NCBI GenBank assembly: GCA_026415675.1
Contig: JAOAGQ010000011.1
Location: forward strand, 1-64,000
Direction: 5' to 3'
Length of the DNA stretch: 64,000 nucleotides
Source of the DNA: Syntrophorhabdaceae bacterium
Lineage (GTDB): Bacteria > Desulfobacterota > Syntrophorhabdia > Syntrophorhabdales > Syntrophorhabdaceae
Made by a program: the position numbers and the translations under genes
Part shown: positions 33,314 through 45,210 of the stretch, piece after piece
How positions within the stretch are numbered: the stretch's first letter is position 1
Layout of the letters: each line of letters opens with the position of its first letter
Notes under the pieces: model-generated
Database searches by the model: none
What the model was told of the DNA's origin: nothing
Seen by the model: only the letters and a program-made list of their open reading frames with translations

Positions 33314-36300
33314 TTTTTACCTCAACAGAAATTCCAATAGGAAAGTGTTTATATAAAAGCTCTATCTTTGCCTTATCGATCCTAAGACCCAAGTCATCAA
33401 AGTGCCTTTTCTCGCCGTTGAATCTCAATTCCAGTTTTACCTTTGATTTCCCTTTTATATTTGTCAAAATCTCTTTTAGCTTTTTTAAGTCTTCGATCGG
33501 TACAACCTGACAGTCTACATTGATCTTTACGACACTTTCAAGTTCCCCGAAGACATCCTGGAGTTGCCTTATGTTCTTTGCCCTTATCTTTATGTTGCCC
33601 TCATCGGTTTTTTCAATGGAACCGGTGACAACTATAGGTTTTTCACTTTTTAGGTCATTGGAGAATCGGGTTAATAGATCAGGAAATATGATCGTCTCTA
33701 CCATGCCCCTTGTATCTTCAAGGGTTACATAGGCCATTCTGTCCCCTCTCTTTGTGACGACTTCCCTGTAACCATTTACAACACCAACGATGTCCACATC
33801 TTCATTTATATCCATCTCTTTTATGTTCTGGGTATTGTATGGGGTGATCTCTTTTATGAGGTTTTCATAAGCCTTTAGTGGATGCTGGCTAAAATAGAAA
33901 CCAAAGGCCTCTTTCTCTCCCCTCAACAGTTCTTCATAGGAAAGCTCTTCTATATCGGGGATCTCGATCACATGGTCTCGGGAGAAGGTTTCTCCGAACA
34001 TATCAAGCTGGTTATACCCGTTTTTCCCTTCCCTTTTCTGAAATCTTTCGAGTTTTTCCTTGATAACCTCTAAGGCCTGAGACCTTTTTATCCCCATGCT
34101 ATCGAAGCAACCGGCCTTTGCGAGACTCTCGAGCACTTTCTTATTGGCCTTTCTCGAATCCACAACACTTAAAAACTGAAAGAAAGAATCGAAGCGGCCG
34201 AGTTTTTCCCTTTCTGCAAGGATATGGTCTATGGCGGCATCTCCTACGTTTTTTATACCGGATAGACCGTACCTTATCTTCCCGTTCTCGATGGTAAATT
34301 CTTTCTTGCTCTCGTTTATATCGGGCTTTAAAAGTTCTACCCCTGCTTCCCGACATTCGGTGATATATTTTATGAGTTTATCCGTGTTATTCACCTCTGT
34401 TGTCAGCATCGCCGTTAGGTAGTATATGTAGTAGTGTGCCTTGAGATAGGCGGTCTGATAGGCGATAAGACCGTATGCGGTACTGTGGGACTTGTTAAAA
34501 CCATACTCACCGAATTTCAACACCACATCGTATATCTTCGATGCGACCTCCTGACTTACGTTATTAGACATTGCCCCTTTGATGAATTGATCTTTATATT
34601 TTTCTATTTCTTCGGGGATCTTTTTGCTCATCGCCTTTCTCAACGCATCGGCATCTTTCATGGAAAAACCTGAAAGGGCCGAGGCGATCTTCATGATCTG
34701 CTCCTGGTACACAATAACCCCGTATGTCTCCTTAAGTATGTCCTCGAGTATCTCCGTTTCGTATGTGACAAGGGAAGGGTTGTTCTTCCTCTTTATGAAA
34801 TCCTCCACCATACCGCTTTTTAAAGGACCTGGTCTGTACAGGGCTATAAGGGGCATTATATCTTCAAAACGGGAGGGTTTGAGTTTGATCAGGAGGTCCC
34901 TCATACCTCTGCTTTCAAGCTGGAATATGCCGGATGTGTCCCCGGAAGAGAGGAGTTCATAAGTTTTTGGATCGTTTAAGGGTATGGATTCGAGGTCCAC
35001 CTCTATACCATCTTTTTTCAGTAACTTTATCACATGATCCATAAGGGTCAAGGTTTCAAGACCGAGAAAATCTATCTTTATAAGACCTATCTTCTCGATC
35101 GCCTTCATGTGGAACTGGGTTACAGTCTCACCCTTCTGTCCTTTGTATAGAGGCAGATACTCTGTCAGTTCTTTATTGGAGATCACAATACCTGCTGCAT
35201 GGGTTGAGGCATGTCTTGCAAGACCCTCGAGGACCATTGCCGTATCGAGAAGTTCCTTGATCTTTGTATCTTTTTTGTAAAGTTCTTTTAACTGGGGCTC
35301 CTCATTGATCGCATTTCCGACACTTGCACTCGTTGCAGGTATAAGTTTGGCAATCCTGTCAACCTCTGCATAGGGGAAACCCAATGCCCTTCCCACATCC
35401 CTTACGGCGGCCCTTGACTGCATTGTTCCGAAGGTGATTATCTGGGCTACGTTATCCTTGCCGTATTTTTCCGTTACATATTTTATGACCTCTTCCCTTT
35501 TTTCCTTGCAGAAATCGACATCGATATCGGGCATACTGATCCTCTCGGGGTTTAAGAACCTCTCAAAGATCAGGTCGTATTTTACAGGGTCGATATCGGT
35601 TATCCCGAGACAGTAAGCGACAAGGCTCCCTGCAGCCGAGCCTCTTCCGGGTCCAACGGGGATACCCTTTGATTTTGCGTAATTTATGAAATCGGCAACT
35701 ATCAAAAAATACCCTGAAAAACCCGTCTTTTTAATAACGTTTAGCTCGTAATCGAGCCTATTTCTGTATTTTCTGTAGAGTTCTTCGGTAAAGTTGTCGT
35801 AACTTTTTTTGATCCTTTCGAGGCGCTTATCGAATCCAGAAAGGCATAGTTCTTCTATGTATTCGTTGAGTCCGGTATCTTTGGGGGGCTTAAATTCGGG
35901 AAAGTGGTAGACCCCTGTCTCCATCGTTACATTACACATCTCTGCTATTTTAACGGTATTTTTAAGTGCCTCGGGGTAATCGGAGAAGGCCCTCTCTATC
36001 TCCTCTACAGGTTTAAAATAGAACTCATCGCTTTTGAAACTTAAGCGATCCTGGTCTGTGATCTTCTTTCCTGTCTGGATACAGAGGAGTATCTCGTGTG
36101 CCTTTGCCTCCTCTTTTTTCAGGTAATGGCAATCATTTGTCGCCACATAGGGTATATTAAAGTAGCGGGAGAGTTCAATGAGCCTCTCATTGACGATTTT
36201 CTGTTCGGGCAGGCCATTATCCTGGAGTTCAAAGAAGAGCCTGTCCCCAAAGATGGATAGGTATTCTTCAACAATAGTTTTCGTCTGTTTTTCGTCCATC

Positions 36301-36746
36301 TTCAGGATCGCATTCGGTATCTCCCCTTTTATACATGCGGTCAAACAGATCAGCCCTTCGTTATACTTTTTTAACAGTTCCTTGTCTATCCTCGGTACGT
36401 AGTAAAAACCTTCGAGTTGCGCATAGCTTGCGAGTTTTATCAGATTTTTATAGCCCGTGTTGTTCATGGAGAGGAGCACTATATGGTAGGCGTTCTCTCC
36501 CCCCTTCTCTTTTTTATCGAAACGGGATTTGGGGGCAAGGTATAGTTCACAACCGAGGATGGGCTTTATACCAGAAGACGTTGCGGCAAAGTAGAAGTCT
36601 GCAACCCCGAACATGTTGCCGTGGTCCGTGATCGCGCAGGCCCCCATATTGTAAGATTTAGCAAGATTAAAGAGCCTGTCAAACCTTATGGCCCCATCTA
36701 AAAGACTGTACTGTGTATGGAGATGGAGGTGTACGAAATCCTTCAT
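33297..36746 (-). CDS. dnaE: DNA polymerase III subunit alpha
   Basis: The replicative polymerase, about 1149 residues. It begins with the PHP domain (FVHLHLHTQYSLLDG) and carries the C-family palm with catalytic Asp residues in GPGRGSAAGSLVAYCLGI and MPDIDVDFC. Thumb and fingers follow (HASTHAAGIVIS, KIDFLGLETL, IALYRPGPL), then the OB-fold in YVTLEDTRGMVET. The frame opens at GTG 36755, but the ATG at 36746 gives the conserved [11 protein letters not shown] start and shares one base with the guaA stop. Confidence 0.96.
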   Translation of the reverse strand: MKDFVHLHLHTQYSLLDGAIRFDRLFNLAKSYNMGACAITDHGNMFGVADFYFAATSSGIKPILGCELYLAPKSRFDKKEKGGENAYHIVLLSMNNTGYKNLIKLASYAQLEGFYYVPRIDKELLKKYNEGLICLTACIKGEIPNAILKMDEKQTKTIVEEYLSIFGDRLFFELQDNGLPEQKIVNERLIELSRYFNIPYVATNDCHYLKKEEAKAHEILLCIQTGKKITDQDRLSFKSDEFYFKPVEEIERAFSDYPEALKNTVKIAEMCNVTMETGVYHFPEFKPPKDTGLNEYIEELCLSGFDKRLERIKKSYDNFTEELYRKYRNRLDYELNVIKKTGFSGYFLIVADFINYAKSKGIPVGPGRGSAAGSLVAYCLGITDIDPVKYDLIFERFLNPERISMPDIDVDFCKEKREEVIKYVTEKYGKDNVAQIITFGTMQSRAAVRDVGRALGFPYAEVDRIAKLIPATSASVGNAINEEPQLKELYKKDTKIKELLDTAMVLEGLARHASTHAAGIVISNKELTEYLPLYKGQKGETVTQFHMKAIEKIGLIKIDFLGLETLTLMDHVIKLLKKDGIEVDLESIPLNDPKTYELLSSGDTSGIFQLESRGMRDLLIKLKPSRFEDIMPLIALYRPGPLKSGMVEDFIKRKNNPSLVTYETEILEDILKETYGVIVYQEQIMKIASALSGFSMKDADALRKAMSKKIPEEIEKYKDQFIKGAMSNNVSQEVASKIYDVVLKFGEYGFNKSHSTAYGLIAYQTAYLKAHYYIYYLTAMLTTEVNNTDKLIKYITECREAGVELLKPDINESKKEFTIENGKIRYGLSGIKNVGDAAIDHILAEREKLGRFDSFFQFLSVVDSRKANKKVLESLAKAGCFDSMGIKRSQALEVIKEKLERFQKREGKNGYNQLDMFGETFSRDHVIEIPDIEELSYEELLRGEKEAFGFYFSQHPLKAYENLIKEITPYNTQNIKEMDINEDVDIVGVVNGYREVVTKRGDRMAYVTLEDTRGMVETIIFPDLLTRFSNDLKSEKPIVVTGSIEKTDEGNIKIRAKNIRQLQDVFGELESVVKINVDCQVVPIEDLKKLKEILTNIKGKSKVKLELRFNGEKRHFDDLGLRIDKAKIELLYKHFPIGISVEVKNEILS

Positions 36747-38290
36747 CACTCCCACTCTATCGTGCTCGGTGGTTTTGATGAGATATCATAAACAACCCTG
36801 TTCACCCCGGGGACCTCGTTTATGATCCTCCTCGCTATTCTGTCGAGAATATCGTAGGGTATCCTCGCCCAGTCCGCTGTCATGGCATCCTCGCTTTCAA
36901 CTATCCTAAGGGCAATAACATTGGCGTATGTCCTCTCATCCCCCATCACACCCACTGTTTTTACAGGGATAAGTATAGCAAAGGATTGCCAGATATGTCT
37001 GAATCTCTCTTTCCTCTCTATCTCTTCCCTTACGATGGAATCCGCCTCTTTTAAAATATGGAGCCTCTCCCCTGTAACGTCCCCTATGACCCTTATCGCA
37101 AGCCCAGGGCCTGGAAAGGGTTGGCGATAAATCACGTTGTCGGGCAGGCCGAGCTCCTTTCCTACGACCCTTACCTCGTCTTTAAAGAGTTCTCTCAAGG
37201 GTTCGAGGAGTTTCATCTTCATCTTTTTAGGCAATCCCCCCACATTGTGATGGCTCTTTATGGTAGCGGAGGGACCCTTGAAGGAGACACTCTCTATCAC
37301 ATCAGGATAAAGGGTACCCTGGGCTAAAAAGTCGACCTTCCCAATTTTATTCGCCTCTTCCTCAAATATTTTGATAAAGAGTCTCCCTATGATTTTCCTC
37401 TTTTTTTCAGGGTCTTTTACATTTTCCAGGGCCTTTAGAAACCTTTCTTCCCCGTCTACATATTTGAGATTCAGATGGAGTCTGTCCTTGAAAAGATCCA
37501 GAACTTCCTGGGCCTCATTTTTTCTCAGTAGCCCGTTGTTAACAAAGACACAGCACAGGTTATTCCCTATTGCCTTATGGACTAACGTTGCAACCACAGA
37601 GGAATCGACACCACCGCTTAAGGCGCATATTACTTTGCCATTGCCTACAGTATCCCTTATTTTCTCAACGGAGAGTTCTACAAAGGATTTTGGAGAGAAG
37701 AGGCCTCTTACACCACATATATCGTAGAGAAAGTTCCTCAAGATCTCTTTGCCTTTTTTTGTATGGTGGACCTCGGGATGAAACTGGACGCCGTATATAT
37801 TTGAATCTTCTTTTTTGATAACCGCGTAGGGCGAATTATCGGAGTGGGCGATGGACAAAAAGCCTTCTGGCATCCTGTAAATCCTGTCCTGATGGCTCAT
37901 CCAGACCACATCACCGTCTGAGAGACCTTTCAAAAATGGATCCTCCCTATCAATATAGATATGGGCCTTGCCGTACTCCCTTTTCTTCGATTTTCCGACC
38001 TCCCCTTTAAAGATCTGGGTTATGAGCTGGAGGCCATAACATATACCCAGGATAGGTGTGCCCAGGGAGAATATACCCTCATCGCACTTTGGGGCATCCT
38101 CGTCAAATACACTTTTTGGCCCCCCTGAAAGGATGATCCCTATAGGCTTCATCGCTGATATTGTATCTATACTCAAGTTGTAAGGGTATATCTCGCAGTA
38201 CACCCCGAGTTCTCTGACCTTTCTTGCTATAAGCTGGGTATACTGGGAGCCAAAATCGAGGATGAGGACTAACTCTCTGTGGTAATCCAT
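36746..38290 (-). CDS. guaA: GMP synthase (glutamine-hydrolysing)
   Basis: A 514-residue enzyme that aminates XMP to GMP. The N-terminal class I glutaminase has the nucleophile Cys in GICYGLQ and the His/Glu in FHPEVHHT. The ATP-pyrophosphatase domain has the P-loop [14 protein letters not shown], and the C-terminal dimerisation domain ends KPPSTIEWE. It lies 4 bases after guaB, forming the standard guaBA pair. Confidence 0.97.
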   Translation of the reverse strand: MDYHRELVLILDFGSQYTQLIARKVRELGVYCEIYPYNLSIDTISAMKPIGIILSGGPKSVFDEDAPKCDEGIFSLGTPILGICYGLQLITQIFKGEVGKSKKREYGKAHIYIDREDPFLKGLSDGDVVWMSHQDRIYRMPEGFLSIAHSDNSPYAVIKKEDSNIYGVQFHPEVHHTKKGKEILRNFLYDICGVRGLFSPKSFVELSVEKIRDTVGNGKVICALSGGVDSSVVATLVHKAIGNNLCCVFVNNGLLRKNEAQEVLDLFKDRLHLNLKYVDGEERFLKALENVKDPEKKRKIIGRLFIKIFEEEANKIGKVDFLAQGTLYPDVIESVSFKGPSATIKSHHNVGGLPKKMKMKLLEPLRELFKDEVRVVGKELGLPDNVIYRQPFPGPGLAIRVIGDVTGERLHILKEADSIVREEIERKERFRHIWQSFAILIPVKTVGVMGDERTYANVIALRIVESEDAMTADWARIPYDILDRIARRIINEVPGVNRVVYDISSKPPSTIEWE

Positions 38291-38294
38291 TCCC

Positions 38295-39773
<1,479 letters not shown>

Positions 39774-39837
39774 TTATTAATTTTTAAATAGGTTTTGTAA
39801 AAAGTATTACGGTAAATATTCTATGCCCATAAAAGGC

Positions 39838-39865
39838 TTGCCATTTTTTAATAGATTAGTATAAT
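39838..39865 (+). promoter_or_regulatory. Promoter of dppDF; decides the dppD start
   Basis: TTGCCA (39838-39843), 16-base spacer and a perfect TATAAT (39860-39865). The -10 box covers the upstream in-frame ATG at 39864, so that ATG cannot be the translation start. Confidence 0.55.
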
Positions 39866-39896
39866 GCATAGGGTTAAAATAATCAAAGAGATTTTT

Positions 39897-40865
39897 ATGG
39901 AAGAAGGGCTTCTTGAGATTTCCAATTTAAATGTCGCCTTTTTTGCGGGAAAACACCCCCTTCCTGTGATAGAGGACCTTTCCCTTAAGATAAACAGAGG
40001 GGATATAATGGGTCTTGTGGGGGAGAGTGGTTGCGGTAAGACCATGACGGCCCTTTCCGTTATGGGATTGATTCCCCCACCGGGGAGGGTTGTTTCGGGA
40101 AAAATCATCTTTGAGGGCTTAAATCTAACCTCCATATCCGGTAAAGAGATGGAAAAGATAAGGGGTAACAGGATTGGTATGATTTTTCAGGAACCCATGG
40201 TATCTCTAAACCCTGTTTTAAGGATAGGGGAGCAGATAAGGGAGACTGTCCTTGCCCATAGGGAGAGTTCAAAGAAAAAGGCAACGGAGATAACTTTAGA
40301 CCTTTTGAGAAAGGTCGGTTTTGATGACCCTGAGAAGAGGTACCTCCAGTATCCCCATCAATTAAGCGGTGGTCAGAGGCAGAGGGTTTTAATCGCCATT
40401 GCCATATCCTGTATGCCTTCCCTAATCATTGCCGATGAACCGACAACAGCCCTTGATGTGGCAACGGAATCTCAGATCCTTACCCTACTTAAGGGCCTAA
40501 TAGAAGAGAACGGACTATCTATGCTTTATATCACCCATAATCTAAACAGCGTAAGAAGGCTTTGCAATAAGGTGGCTATCATGTACGCCGGAAGGGTTGT
40601 CGAGGAAGGAAGTGTTGATAATTTTTTTTACCAACCATTACATCCATATAGCAAAGGTCTTTTAGATTCTATATTAGGTTTTACGGGAAATGAACGAAGA
40701 ATAAAGACAATTTCAGGTAATGTACCTAATCTTGCGGATATGCCCGGAGGCTGTAAATTCAATCCCCGCTGTTCTTTTGTGATGAAGGGGTGTACACAGA
40801 AAGAGCCTCCTATTATGAAAGGGGATGGAGATAGATGGGTGAGGTGCTATCTGTATCAGGGTTAA
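39897..40865 (+). CDS. dppD: Oligopeptide/dipeptide ABC transporter ATP-binding protein DppD/OppD
   Basis: A 322-residue ATPase with Walker A GESGCGKTMTAL, signature LSGGQRQRVLIAIA and Walker B LIIADEPTTALDV. It ends with the OppD/DppD tail (ADMPGGCKFNPRCSF), whose Cys residues often bind an Fe-S cluster in this family. ATG 39897 is chosen because the earlier ATG lies in the -10 box. No permease or binding-protein genes adjoin it. It overlaps dppF by 31 bases. Confidence 0.9.
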   Translation: MEEGLLEISNLNVAFFAGKHPLPVIEDLSLKINRGDIMGLVGESGCGKTMTALSVMGLIPPPGRVVSGKIIFEGLNLTSISGKEMEKIRGNRIGMIFQEPMVSLNPVLRIGEQIRETVLAHRESSKKKATEITLDLLRKVGFDDPEKRYLQYPHQLSGGQRQRVLIAIAISCMPSLIIADEPTTALDVATESQILTLLKGLIEENGLSMLYITHNLNSVRRLCNKVAIMYAGRVVEEGSVDNFFYQPLHPYSKGLLDSILGFTGNERRIKTISGNVPNLADMPGGCKFNPRCSFVMKGCTQKEPPIMKGDGDRWVRCYLYQG

Positions 40866-41770
40866 AAAAGACATACGAGTTGAAGAAGACGATTTTTTCC
40901 TATAGAAAGGATAAGATTATAGCCGTTGATGGAGTATCCTTTGTGCTCCATAAGGGAAAGACCATAGGCATCGTAGGGGAGAGTGGTTCAGGGAAGAGTA
41001 CCCTTGCCCGGTGCATCCTCTTTCTCGAAAGGCCCGACGGAGGAGAGATCAGATTTACAGGGCAGGTGATCGACTATGGAGAACGGGAATTGTTAAGGAG
41101 CATAAGAAAAAAGATACAGATTATATTCCAGGATCCTTACTCATCCCTAAATCCGAGAAAAAAGGTGTTCGAGATCATATCAGAACCCTTACTATTCCAT
41201 AAGACAGTTGAGAAAGGGGCTGTGAAGGATAGAGTCTTTGAGATACTTAAAACCGTAGGTCTTGGTGGGGAATTTATTGATAAATACCCCCATGAGATGA
41301 GTGGGGGACAGCGTCAAAGGGTGGCGATAGGGAGGGCATTATCAACGGATCCAACCCTCCTTGTAGCCGATGAGCCCGTATCCTCCCTCGATGTCTCCAT
41401 TCAGGCCCAGATTATAAATCTTTTCTTGGATATAAAGGAAAATATGGGGAAGTCTATGGTATTTATCTCCCATGACCTGAGCGTGGTGAGGTTTGTTTCC
41501 GATGAAATTATCGTTATGTACAGGGGGAAAGTATTAGAGAAAGGAAACAAAGAGAGTGTGTTCAGGAATCCCCTCCATCCCTACACAAAAATGTTGCTAA
41601 ACTCATCTTTAGGAGGTATTCCAAAGATACAGATAGAACCCATTGGAAACGAAAAAGACAGGGGTTGTGTGTACAAAGACCACTGCAGTGAGAGAACAGG
41701 AAGATGTATGGATGAGCCCCCTGTGCTCTTTGGAGATGGGGACCACAGGGTTGCATGTATAAAGTATTAA
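40835..41770 (+). CDS. dppF: Oligopeptide/dipeptide ABC transporter ATP-binding protein DppF/OppF
   Basis: A 311-residue ATPase with Walker A GESGSGKSTLAR, signature MSGGQRQRVAIGRAL and Walker B LLVADEPVSSLDVS. The long FQDPYSSLNPRKKV Q-loop segment is typical of OppF/DppF, and a Cys-rich tail (GCVYKDHCSERTGRC) follows. It pairs with DppD to power a peptide importer whose membrane parts must be encoded elsewhere. Its last 16 bases overlap the start of the next gene. Confidence 0.9.
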   Translation: MGEVLSVSGLKKTYELKKTIFSYRKDKIIAVDGVSFVLHKGKTIGIVGESGSGKSTLARCILFLERPDGGEIRFTGQVIDYGERELLRSIRKKIQIIFQDPYSSLNPRKKVFEIISEPLLFHKTVEKGAVKDRVFEILKTVGLGGEFIDKYPHEMSGGQRQRVAIGRALSTDPTLLVADEPVSSLDVSIQAQIINLFLDIKENMGKSMVFISHDLSVVRFVSDEIIVMYRGKVLEKGNKESVFRNPLHPYTKMLLNSSLGGIPKIQIEPIGNEKDRGCVYKDHCSERTGRCMDEPPVLFGDGDHRVACIKY

Positions 41771-43665
41771 TAAGATCTCACAGGGCAAAGACTCTTTTCT
41801 TAATCTTTATAATCATTGTCATTACGGCCATATCCTTCTTTCCTGTTCTTAAAAACGGTTTCACAAACTGGGACGATGAGGGCCATGTAGTCAAGAATCC
41901 TTATATAAAAACAGTTTCCATTAAAGAGCTATTCGATTTTAAATCCCCTTTATTCTTCGCAAATTATATACCCCTTACAGCCCTTACGTATATGCTCGAG
42001 TATAGATGTTTTGGGTTAAACCCTAAAGCATACCATACGACAAACCTCCTTATACACCTAATAAATACAGTCCTCGTCTTTATCTTTGTGTATCTAATAT
42101 CGAATAATCTTTTTGTATCCTCTTCTGTTTCCCTTCTCTTCGGGATACATCCTATGCATGTAGAATCTGTTGCATGGGTATCGGAAAGGAAAGATGTCCT
42201 CTATACCGTCTTTTTTATGCTGTCACTGATAACCTATCTGATATACGGCAGGGACAATTCACGAAAGGGTGTCTATATTCTGTCTTTATTTTTATATCTA
42301 CTCTCCCTCCTTTCAAAGCCAATGGCAGTCTCCCTCCCTTTTGTGCTCTTTTTAATCGACTACATACTAAATAGAGGGTGGAAATATAAGATATACCTGG
42401 AGAAACTCCCCTTTCTCTTAATAACAATACCTTTTTTCTCTATCACCCTCTCTCTACAGGATACCGCCATATCACCGGAGGTAGCCCTCCTCTTCCCCGA
42501 TAATCTACTCTTTCTCAGCTACAGAATACTCTTCTATTTCATAAAGCTCATCTTACCTGTTCATCTCTCCGCTTTCTATCCGTACCCGCAGAAGGTTTCT
42601 CAGGGACTTCCCTTTATATTTGTATTTTCCCTTTTCATCGTAATAATATCTTTTTCCATCGTTACAATTTTCTATAAGAAAATCATTGACAAAAGAGATA
42701 CGGTCTTTGGCATTTTGTTCTTTTTTATGACCATTTTTCCTGTGATACAGATTGTCCCTATAGGAAGGACGATCGTCTCCGACAGGTATACCTATGTGCC
42801 CTATATCGGTCTTTTCTATGTGTTATCCCTTTGGCTATATAAAATTTTTGATGGTATTAAAAGACGGGGGAGATGGCTTAAACTCTCGATGATGGGTTTA
42901 ACGATTTTTGTTATCTCTACCCTGTCTTATCTGACATGGGAGAGGTGCCATGTGTGGAAGGACAGCGTTACATTATGGAGTGATGTGATAGAGAAATACC
43001 CCGAAGCGGTAATAGCCTATAACAACAGGGCCCTCTCCTATACGGAAAGGGGTGAGTATCAATTGGCAATTAAGGACTACAGAAAGGCCCTTACGATAGA
43101 CCCCGATGATTATACGACCCATACAAACATCTGTAGCCTTTTCATAAAGATGGGGGATCTCAAAAATGCGTATATGCACTGCAGTAATGCGATAAAACTT
43201 AAACCTGAGCCGTACGATGCCTTAAACGGCCTCGGCACCATCTTTTTTCATATCAAAGACTATAAAAAGGCACTGATTTACTACAGAATGGCCGTTAATA
43301 TGAACCCTCTTTTTGCCCAGGCATACTACAATCTTTGTTCTACCTATCAGAATATGAGAGAGTTTGGCCTCGCCATTGAGGCGTGTAATAGGGCAATAGA
43401 AATAAAACCGGATTATGTTGAGGCCTATATTAACCTGGGTTCAATCTTCTTGAGCATCAACGATTACAAAAGGGCCGTTCAGTTTTACAAACACGCCCTT
43501 GAGATCGACCCAGACTTTCCTCCTACTCACAACAACCTTTCGGTTGTCTATTATTATATGGGTTACTATGACCTTGCAGAGTTTCACTACAGAAAGGCGA
43601 TCAAGCTCGGTTATAACGTACATCCCGAAATATCAGAGATGATAGAGGGAAGAGGAAGGCGATAG
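41755..43665 (+). CDS. Polytopic TPR protein, TMTC/GT-C glycosyltransferase-like
   Basis: A 636-residue protein. The N-terminal half (about 1-400) has around ten membrane segments and the acidic first-loop motif NWDDEGHVVKNPYI, followed by an HxMHVESVAWVSERKD stretch. This resembles the TMTC/DUF1736-type membrane proteins that in eukaryotes act as O-mannosyltransferases. The C-terminal third (about 410-630) consists of TPR repeats such as AYNNRALSYTERGEYQLAIKD. It overlaps dppF by 16 bases, so it is likely expressed from the same promoter. A glycosyltransferase role is an inference from architecture; the sugar donor and acceptor are unknown. Confidence 0.75.
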   Translation: MYKVLIRSHRAKTLFLIFIIIVITAISFFPVLKNGFTNWDDEGHVVKNPYIKTVSIKELFDFKSPLFFANYIPLTALTYMLEYRCFGLNPKAYHTTNLLIHLINTVLVFIFVYLISNNLFVSSSVSLLFGIHPMHVESVAWVSERKDVLYTVFFMLSLITYLIYGRDNSRKGVYILSLFLYLLSLLSKPMAVSLPFVLFLIDYILNRGWKYKIYLEKLPFLLITIPFFSITLSLQDTAISPEVALLFPDNLLFLSYRILFYFIKLILPVHLSAFYPYPQKVSQGLPFIFVFSLFIVIISFSIVTIFYKKIIDKRDTVFGILFFFMTIFPVIQIVPIGRTIVSDRYTYVPYIGLFYVLSLWLYKIFDGIKRRGRWLKLSMMGLTIFVISTLSYLTWERCHVWKDSVTLWSDVIEKYPEAVIAYNNRALSYTERGEYQLAIKDYRKALTIDPDDYTTHTNICSLFIKMGDLKNAYMHCSNAIKLKPEPYDALNGLGTIFFHIKDYKKALIYYRMAVNMNPLFAQAYYNLCSTYQNMREFGLAIEACNRAIEIKPDYVEAYINLGSIFLSINDYKRAVQFYKHALEIDPDFPPTHNNLSVVYYYMGYYDLAEFHYRKAIKLGYNVHPEISEMIEGRGRR

Positions 43666-43692
43666 TTTCGGTTAAAGTCTGTTTTATAAAAT

Positions 43693-44433
43693 CTAATTTT
43701 TTACAGCCTTTACGAGGATAACGCTCGCATATCTCATCGGTATTACGAGTCTCTCCATCCTCACAAAAAAGGCATAGGCCCAATTAATATATCTGAAGAT
43801 AAAAAGTAAAAGAGGGGAGGGGGTTCGTCTATTTTCTTTCTTTATAAACCTATTGGCGTTCGATAGTATCTTCGTTACAGTTATCATCGTCAGCTTCTCT
43901 ATAATACCAAGTACCTTTCTTATACGGACTACCTCGATCCCTGCCTCTTTTGTAAGGGACATAATCTCAGCAATCTCGTATCTCCTTAGATGGCCGACAT
44001 ATCTATCGTCTATAGCGAAGTAATTATGCCTGTGGGGAAAGGTCAGGATAAAGACCCCTCCTTTTTCTAAAACACGGCCAACCTCCTTCATCACCGCTTT
44101 GTCATCTGTTAAGTGTTCCAGCACCTCTGAACAGACCACATAAGAGAATAATCCATCCTTGAACGGCAGATGAGATGCATCCGCTACAACACAGTTTTTT
44201 ATATTGTTTTGCCCCTTAAGTATAAGCATAGCCTCAAAGGATAAGTCTGTGTACACCGTATTATGATGGGCCGATATCGGGGAGATCCCTGTTCCCAATT
44301 CAAGGATAATACCTGATGGTTCCTCTGGAATCTCTCTCAAAATCGTCTCTTTTCTGATAATGTAATTATATAGGGAATTTTTTGTGGCAATGTATCTTTT
44401 ATCGGAGAAGAAGGGGAAAAAGGCGTAAGTCAT
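43693..44433 (-). CDS. SAM-dependent class I methyltransferase
   Basis: A 246-residue protein with motif I LELGTGISPIS, an acidic end to strand 2 (VYTDLSF), motif II VVCSEVLEHLTDD and LEKGGVFILTFPH, the Methyltransf_11 pattern. A C-terminal segment from about 190 contains a hydrophobic stretch that may contact the membrane. It sits 9 bases after the GT2 gene on the same strand, suggesting modification of a sugar or lipid-linked intermediate. The substrate is unknown. Confidence 0.82.
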   Translation of the reverse strand: MTYAFFPFFSDKRYIATKNSLYNYIIRKETILREIPEEPSGIILELGTGISPISAHHNTVYTDLSFEAMLILKGQNNIKNCVVADASHLPFKDGLFSYVVCSEVLEHLTDDKAVMKEVGRVLEKGGVFILTFPHRHNYFAIDDRYVGHLRRYEIAEIMSLTKEAGIEVVRIRKVLGIIEKLTMITVTKILSNANRFIKKENRRTPSPLLLFIFRYINWAYAFFVRMERLVIPMRYASVILVKAVKN

Positions 44434-44442
44434 AAGTTCAAT

Positions 44443-45210
44443 CTAAACTTTCGGAAAGATTCGGGGGCGGAGGATACCCATTTTTGCAAGTCTAAAGAGG
44501 ATCGAGATATATATACACCCAAGGCCGTATTTGATACCCTTTATAAGACCTATCGAGGATGCATCTGAAAAATATTTGGTGGGACAGCTTATCTCCCCTA
44601 TCTCGTAACCGAACCACAGCACCTGGGAGAGCATCTGGTTATCGAAAAGGAAATCATCGGAATTATTTTCGTAGGGGATTTTATTTAACACCTCCCTTGA
44701 AAAGGCACGGTAACCGGTATGGAATTCGGAGAGTTTAGCCCCGAGAAGTATATTCTGGATGAAGGTGAGAAACCTGTTGGCGATGTATTTGTATAGAGGC
44801 ATTCCCCCCTTTAAGGCATAACCCCCTAAGATTCTCGAACCAATTACACAATGGTAGAGACGGTTTTTTATGAGATAGACCATCGACGGTAGGAGTTTTG
44901 GAGTATACTGGTAGTCAGGGTGTACCATCACAACGATGTCTGCCCCTTCGTTTAGGGCCATCTTATAACACGTTTTTTGATTTGCCCCATACCCTCTGTT
45001 TTTATCATGAATATATAACTTTGTGTTTGGAAGGGATGATGCCACGTGGGCGGTTCTGTCACTGCTTGCATCATCAACTATTATAATGAGATCCGCTATG
45101 TTCTGTTCCATAATCTCATTGTATGTCATAAGGAGGGTCCTCTCCGCATTATATGCGGGCATTACAACAATCACCTTTTCTTTTCCGTTAATTTTGTTTC
45201 CGCTTCTCAT
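44443..45210 (-). CDS. Family 2 glycosyltransferase (dolichyl-phosphate-sugar synthase-like)
   Basis: A 255-residue GT-A enzyme beginning VIVVMPAYNAERTL, with VDDASSDRT for nucleotide-sugar binding, MVHPDYQY in place of the usual DxD-type segment, and FHTGYRAFSREVL downstream. It resembles polyprenyl-phosphate sugar transferases (DPM1/GtrB-like). The start overlaps the end of the upstream membrane protein gene by 23 bases. With its neighbours it forms a small envelope-glycan group. Confidence 0.87.
   Translation of the reverse strand: MRSGNKINGKEKVIVVMPAYNAERTLLMTYNEIMEQNIADLIIIVDDASSDRTAHVASSLPNTKLYIHDKNRGYGANQKTCYKMALNEGADIVVMVHPDYQYTPKLLPSMVYLIKNRLYHCVIGSRILGGYALKGGMPLYKYIANRFLTFIQNILLGAKLSEFHTGYRAFSREVLNKIPYENNSDDFLFDNQMLSQVLWFGYEIGEISCPTKYFSDASSIGLIKGIKYGLGCIYISILFRLAKMGILRPRIFPKV

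Noticed and set aside
39864-39896. Upstream ATG for dppD
   Set aside because: It overlaps the TATAAT box, so it would not be in the transcript; ATG 39897 gives the family N-terminus.
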